A stretch of 8,257 nt of DNA from Nitrosomonas sp. (lineage in GTDB: Bacteria > Pseudomonadota > Gammaproteobacteria > Burkholderiales > Nitrosomonadaceae), in the NCBI GenBank assembly GCA_003514765.1, contig DOOY01000131.1, positions 1 to 8,257 of the forward strand, given 5' to 3'. The notes below the pieces were generated by a model. It was not told the DNA's origin. It made no database searches and saw only the letters and a program-made list of their open reading frames with translations. Position 1 is the stretch's first letter. Every line of letters begins with the position of its first letter. This document shows positions 6,755 through 8,257 of the stretch, in pieces. The position numbers and the translations under genes are program-made.

Positions 6755-6785
6755 CTGTCAGTATGGATACCGGTTATTTCGTAAT

Positions 6786-7217
6786 ATGAATATATCTTCT
6801 TGCCGGATGCGCATTGTTCAGTGGCAGGATGCAGCGCCATCGCTGCGTGCAGTGCGGGAAGCGGTTTTTATTCATGAACAGCATGTGCCGGAAGAACTGG
6901 AATGGGATGCGTTTGATCCGGTGAGCACGCATTTGCTTGCAACCAGTTCTGCGGGCGATCCGGTAGGCGCCGCGCGGCTGCTGCCGGATGGTCATATTGG
7001 CCGTATGGCGGTATTAAAAGCCTGGCGTGGCAAAGGTATCGGTAGCGCCATGCTGCAACGTCTGTTGGACGAATCGAGACAACGCGGTATGACAAAAGTC
7101 GCGTTGAATGCTCAGGTTACAGCAAAGACTTTTTATGCAAAGTTTGGATTTCAGGTTTCCGGCGGTGAATTCATCGAAGCTGGCATGCCACATGTCAAAA
7201 TGTTTCTAAAATTATAA
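6786..7217 (+). CDS. GNAT-family N-acetyltransferase
   Basis: The 143-residue single-domain protein has the normal GNAT length and should transfer an acetyl group from acetyl-CoA to an amine in the cytoplasm. The N-terminal half has VREAVFIHEQHVPEELEWD (23-41), a pattern typical of the ElaA/YitI-like branch. Beta strand four reads IGRMAVLKAW (71-80). The acetyl-CoA pyrophosphate loop is Arg81-Gly-Lys-Gly-Ile-Gly86 (R-x-x-G-x-G/A), and the C-terminal FYAKFGF (116-122) and EAGMPHVKM (131-139) are also family blocks. The substrate cannot be told from sequence. Homologues start closer to MRIVQWQD, so the ATG at 6807 (Met8) is an equally good start; neither has a strong Shine-Dalgarno. The gene converges with the coiled-coil gene, with only 8 bp between the stops and no visible terminator. 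Confidence 0.9.
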   Translation: MNISSCRMRIVQWQDAAPSLRAVREAVFIHEQHVPEELEWDAFDPVSTHLLATSSAGDPVGAARLLPDGHIGRMAVLKAWRGKGIGSAMLQRLLDESRQRGMTKVALNAQVTAKTFYAKFGFQVSGGEFIEAGMPHVKMFLKL

Positions 7218-7225
7218 CGGGTAGT

Positions 7226-7564
7226 TTATTTTCTTCCGGATTCCAACCATTCGCGCTCTAAAATATCGGAAGCTTCTTTCCACTGACTTGTAGCCTGCTC
7301 CAGTTTTCTGTTGGCCTCAGCCGATTTTTGGCGGGCAGCTTCGGTATCGCGCTCGACATCGGCCAGTCGTTTCTTGGCTGTTTGAAGTTCTCTTTCAGCA
7401 AATGCGGCATCTTTCTCGAGATATTCAGCCTCCTTTTTAGCGCTCATCATTTGCTCATAAGCTGTGTTTGCACGTTGCTGGAGTTGCTGCAACTGTTCGC
7501 TAAGCTCGGCATGGACAGTAGAAATGTACAGACCAAACAGAAATAAAATAATGAATAGCTTCAT
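7226..7564 (-). CDS. Small exported coiled-coil protein of unknown function
   Basis: The 112-residue product has a signal peptide of 19 residues (MKLFIILFLFGLYISTVHA, cleavage after VHA). Almost all of the rest (20-105) is a highly charged heptad-like helix rich in Glu, Lys, Ala and Gln, for example LSEQLQQLQQ and AKKRLADVERDTEAARQK. It is probably periplasmic and forms a helical bundle or coiled coil. There is no lipobox cysteine, so it is not an Lpp-type lipoprotein. No catalytic or binding motif is visible and I do not recognise the family. The start is supported by AAAGGA five bases upstream. The start codon overlaps the TGA of a preceding 23-codon mini-ORF (ATGA), a layout typical of translational coupling. 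Confidence 0.8.
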   Translation of the reverse strand: MKLFIILFLFGLYISTVHAELSEQLQQLQQRANTAYEQMMSAKKEAEYLEKDAAFAERELQTAKKRLADVERDTEAARQKSAEANRKLEQATSQWKEASDILEREWLESGRK

Positions 7565-7632
7565 TTGAATCCTTTATTTAACTTGCTGCCAGTACTCACT
7601 TGCCAAGAGCCTGCTACGACCATTACCTGCAC
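7561..7632 (-). CDS. Possible 23-codon leader ORF overlapping the coiled-coil gene start
   Basis: On the minus strand a GTG at 7632 is preceded, six bases away, by a perfect AGGAGG. The frame reads MQVMVVAGSWQVSTGSKL and ends in NKGFK, with its TGA at 7563-7561 overlapping the coiled-coil ATG by four bases (ATGA). An in-frame ATG lies three codons further in. The peptide has no recognisable domain. The Shine-Dalgarno is better than that of the annotated downstream gene, so ribosomes may load here and pass on to the coiled-coil gene. It could also be a chance frame behind a GGAGG in an untranslated leader. Confidence 0.45.
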   Translation of the reverse strand: MQVMVVAGSWQVSTGSKLNKGFK

Positions 7633-7638
7633 GTCGCA

Positions 7639-7644
7639 CCTCCT
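7639..7644 (-). promoter_or_regulatory. Perfect Shine-Dalgarno AGGAGG far upstream of the coiled-coil gene
   Basis: AGGAGG on the minus strand lies 74 bases before the coiled-coil ATG, too far to serve it directly, but six bases before a GTG that opens the mini-ORF. The context CACAGGAGG also resembles the ACA-GGA core bound by CsrA/RsmA, which is only a possibility. Confidence 0.5.
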
Positions 7645-7689
7645 GTGACGGATCGTTCTGTTTGCGCTGTAAATATCATCATTTAGCTG

Positions 7690-7857
7690 ATGGAGTACTG
7701 TTTATTCGATTTCAAAAATAAAGATCATCTGCGTATTTATCCCCATAGTCAAGAATGGCCGGATGTTTTTTTGCGTTTTGCGTACGATGAAGAGACAATT
7801 CATATTTTAATTGCTATTTCTATTGGAGTATCAACCGAAAATGAGACTACTTCTTAA
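7690..7857 (+). CDS. Uncertain 55-aa ORF overlapping the cysteine-rich gene
   Basis: An ATG at 7690 opens a 55-codon frame with the segment KDHLRIYPHSQEWPDVFLRF followed by AYDEETIHILIAIS, which reads like a real protein core rather than random translation. It has no Shine-Dalgarno and no domain I recognise. Its stop lies 14 bases past the ATG of the cysteine-rich gene, so the two overlap by 17 nt in different frames. It may be a small gene coupled to the next one, a decayed gene fragment or chance. Confidence 0.3.
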   Translation: MEYCLFDFKNKDHLRIYPHSQEWPDVFLRFAYDEETIHILIAISIGVSTENETTS

Positions 7858-8233
7858 TCCGATAAAAATCGTACATTATCTCAAGTACGTTATTGTAGCG
7901 TCTTCCGGCTTATGGTTGATTTTACTGGCCGCACCGGCTCATGCAAGCTGTGAAGGCTGTCTATGTCCTGGTGATCCTTGTCAATTATGCCCCTTGCCTG
8001 CTATGGAAGGCGAGTTGCCCAAACCAGACGAACTCGAAATCTGCGCCAGAATCCGCGAAAAAGTGCCTCCCACATCTGCACAACCCGGTTCTAACGAATA
8101 TTTTCCCAGTCTTGACAGATCAACCGCCGCCTGTGTCGCTGAAGGGGGCGATGTCATCCGCAACCGGCGTCGCAGCGAGGAATTTCCGTCCCGGTTTTAT
8201 TGTAAACCACCGATACCGATACAAGGTAGATAA
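7841..8233 (+). CDS. Small exported cysteine-rich protein of unknown function
   Basis: From the ATG at 7841 the product has 130 residues. Residues 1-35 form a signal peptide with a Lys-containing n-region, a hydrophobic core (VIVASSGLWLILLAA) and an AHA cleavage site before SCEGC. The mature part has eight cysteines: five packed as C37-xx-C40-x-C42-xxxx-C47-xx-C50, then C68, C98 and C121. The dense cluster could bind a metal or form disulfides in the periplasm; neither is shown. The remainder is rich in Pro, Arg and Glu and has no known domain. An in-frame TTG at 7811 would add ten residues ahead of the signal peptide, which is less likely. TGGAG at 7824-7828 is a usable but distant (12 nt) Shine-Dalgarno for the ATG. 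No terminator is visible in the remaining 24 bases. Confidence 0.75.
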   Translation: MRLLLNPIKIVHYLKYVIVASSGLWLILLAAPAHASCEGCLCPGDPCQLCPLPAMEGELPKPDELEICARIREKVPPTSAQPGSNEYFPSLDRSTAACVAEGGDVIRNRRRSEEFPSRFYCKPPIPIQGR

Positions 8234-8257
8234 GTTTATACTAATCGTGAATGAAAA

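Larger units (their letters stand above)
6409..6785. other. Divergent non-coding region between kinase and acetyltransferase
   Basis: These 377 bp hold the 5' regions of both flanking genes. Nearest the kinase are the 13-bp hairpin and a weak promoter with a dyad. The middle, 6553-6701, is the MITE-like inverted-repeat element. A candidate acetyltransferase promoter lies at 6726-6754. No protein-coding frame of note is present; a short frame MQDNKDGKDKV inside the element has 11 codons and no support as a gene. Confidence 0.6.

Noticed and set aside
7218..7225. Terminator between the convergent acetyltransferase and coiled-coil genes
   Set aside because: Only 8 bp separate the stops, and no hairpin with a T-run is visible in either direction.

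Overview
The window looks like chromosomal DNA of a mid-GC betaproteobacterium. The proteins and the style of the intergenic DNA fit the Nitrosomonadaceae (ammonia oxidisers) best, but this is judged from remembered family resemblance only. No rRNA, tRNA, CRISPR array or intact transposase gene is visible.

Layout. (1) Positions 1-403, minus strand: the N-terminal part of a secreted protein of unknown function that runs off the left edge. (2) Positions 404-1052: a long non-coding divergent region. It holds a sequence identical to the CRP/FNR-type half-site pattern TGTGA-N6-TCACA, a paired TACGTA element, a bulged hairpin and a plausible extended -10 promoter. (3) Positions 1053-2624, plus strand: a probable two-gene operon, an alpha/beta hydrolase of the dienelactone-hydrolase-like family followed after 24 nt by a D-2-hydroxyacid dehydrogenase. 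The hydrolase lacks the segment that should carry its catalytic serine. (4) Positions 2644-6408, minus strand, convergent with the operon: a 1254-aa hybrid histidine kinase with a Cache-like periplasmic sensor, HAMP, FixL-like PAS, HisKA, HATPase, degenerate receiver, canonical receiver and HPt domains. (5) Positions 6409-6785: a regulatory stretch with a perfect 13-bp hairpin just before the kinase ribosome binding site, and a 149-bp MITE-like sequence with 22-bp imperfect terminal inverted repeats. (6) Positions 6786-7217, plus strand: a GNAT acetyltransferase. (7) Positions 7226-7564, minus strand, convergent 8 bp away: a small exported coiled-coil protein. It is preceded by a 23-codon mini-ORF with a perfect AGGAGG Shine-Dalgarno, whose stop overlaps the coiled-coil start as ATGA. 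(8) Positions 7841-8233, plus strand: a small exported protein with eight cysteines, overlapped at its start by an uncertain 55-aa ORF.

How the genes relate. The kinase carries a whole phosphorelay (His589, Asp1033, His1188) but no separate response regulator lies in the window, so its output partner is elsewhere. The hydrolase and dehydrogenase are probably co-transcribed, but nothing shows that they share a pathway. Three small genes encode exported proteins with clear signal peptides and no recognised function. The observations most worth a second look are the serine-less hydrolase, the FixL-like PAS with the heme-ligand histidine position kept, the MITE-like element, the mini-ORF and the UTR hairpin.
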